Part shown: piece after piece, positions 63,419 through 64,000 of the stretch
Position numbering within the stretch: the first letter of the stretch is position 1
Layout of the letters: each line of letters starts with the position of its first letter
From: Anaerolineae bacterium
GTDB lineage: Bacteria; Chloroflexota; Anaerolineae; Aggregatilineales; Aggregatilineaceae
NCBI GenBank assembly: GCA_018432315.1
Contig: JAHDLB010000029.1
Location: 1-64,000 of the forward strand
Length of the DNA: 64,000 nt
Direction: 5' to 3'
Notes under the pieces: generated by a model
What the model was told of the DNA's origin: nothing
The model's database searches: none
The model's input: the letters and a program-made list of their open reading frames with translations, nothing else
Position numbers and translations under genes: made by a program

Positions 63419-64000
63419 CTACCGGAGCGCCTCGGCGATCAAATCGGCGGCGTATTGCAGCGCGTCGGCGAGCTTGTCCGGGTCTTTGCCGCCGGCCATC
63501 GCCATATCCGGGCGGCCACCGCCGCCGCCGCCGGCTACCTGCGCCGCGGCCTTGATGACGTTGCCCGCGTGGACGCGTTTCGTCAGGTCTTTGGTGACCG
63601 CCGCGATGAGCTGCGGCTTGCCGTTCTCGGCCACCATGCCAAGCACAATCGCGCCGGACTGGACTCGGTCACGGAACCAGTCGGCCATCTCGCGCAGCGT
63701 GTCCGGCGTGGTGGTTTCGACCTGCGACACCAGCACCGACGCGTCGCCGATTTGCCGGGCCTGGGCCAGCAGCGTGTCGAACTCCAGCCGCGCGATCTGG
63801 CGGCGCAGGCGGGCGGCTTCGTGCTGCTGAGCCTTGATCTCGTCCTGCAGCGACGCGACGCGCGCGGTCAGGGTTTCGGGCGTGGCGCCGAGGCGGGCCG
63901 CCGCCTGGTTGAGGCGGCGCAGGCTGCGCCGGATGTAGGCTTCGGCCCCGTGGCCGGTCAGGGCTTCGACGCGCCGGATGCCCTGGGCGACGCTGCCCTC
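63419..64000 (-). CDS. alaS: Alanyl-tRNA synthetase, C-terminal part (cut by window edge)
   Basis: The last 193 residues of AlaRS. The fragment opens with EGSVAQGIRRVEALTGHGAE, the end of the editing domain region. A coiled coil follows (about 35-80), and then the DHHA1 C-Ala domain, whose Gly-rich end reads KAAAQVAGGGGGGRPDMAMAGG. C-Ala helps position tRNA-Ala and forms dimers. The catalytic and editing domains lie beyond the window. It heads the leftward run alaS - baseplate-J-like - yqgF. Confidence 0.94.
   Translation of the reverse strand, partial: EGSVAQGIRRVEALTGHGAEAYIRRSLRRLNQAAARLGATPETLTARVASLQDEIKAQQHEAARLRRQIARLEFDTLLAQARQIGDASVLVSQVETTTPDTLREMADWFRDRVQSGAIVLGMVAENGKPQLIAAVTKDLTKRVHAGNVIKAAAQVAGGGGGGRPDMAMAGGKDPDKLADALQYAADLIAEALR

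Overview
The window is GC-rich chromosomal DNA from a bacterium that most resembles an Anaerolineae-type member of the Chloroflexota. This is inferred from the protein repertoire: Thr/Pro-rich spacers in exported proteins, DUF4397 lipoproteins, a baseplate-J-like membrane protein beside yqgF and alaS, and a short-Q-loop cytochrome bd. No rRNA or complete tRNA is present, so the taxonomy is unproven.

Layout. Bases 1-4.73 kb are the right-hand part of a probable integrated element: the N-terminus of a helicase-like ATPase, three unrecognised genes, a large ParB-domain protein and a divergent XRE regulator. It ends in a 3' fragment of a tRNA-Pro gene, followed by what looks like that tRNA's original terminator. 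From 5 to 8.3 kb lie a 14-TM drug-type MFS exporter, a small ferredoxin with an unknown partner, and a Crp/Fnr-family regulator. The exporter and ferredoxin genes share an identical palindrome placed exactly at -41.5 of matching promoters. Next come fbp, a membrane protein, a PpiC-type foldase, and rpsF-ssb-rpsR behind a clear sigma-70 promoter. From 13.7 to 18.4 kb are a secreted clostripain-family protease, a phosphoesterase and a TrmB-like methyltransferase.

From 18.4 to 35.2 kb there is largely an envelope-glycan region: an O-antigen ligase-like protein, a YfhO-like protein, two polytopic glycosyltransferases, GT4 and GT2 transferases, and gmd-rmd for GDP-deoxysugar synthesis. Between these lie a secreted repeat protein, a CocE-type hydrolase and TatD. 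From 35 to 45 kb come a DUF4397 lipoprotein, Hsp20, and the cytochrome bd genes: cydAB and cydDC on one strand, with an opposed HAD gene between them.

From 45 to 54 kb the genes connect around S-adenosylmethionine and adenosine: mtnA, a PfkB-family kinase and ahcY. They flank a three-gene unit on the opposite strand that encodes a class III nucleotide cyclase with a START-like and DUF5939-like front end, a SET-domain protein and an orphan CpaF-like ATPase. From 54 to 64 kb come a DUF4397/SH3 exported protein, a DsbA-like thiol protein, a pyrimidine-nucleoside phosphorylase, a DUF4342 protein and the run alaS - baseplate-J-like - yqgF - mltG.

The best candidates for something new are the two-promoter Crp/Fnr regulon at 5-8.3 kb and the cyclase-SET-ATPase unit at 47-51 kb. 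Long open frames antisense to real genes are common here because of GC bias and were left out. No CRISPR array, insertion sequence or recombinase was seen.
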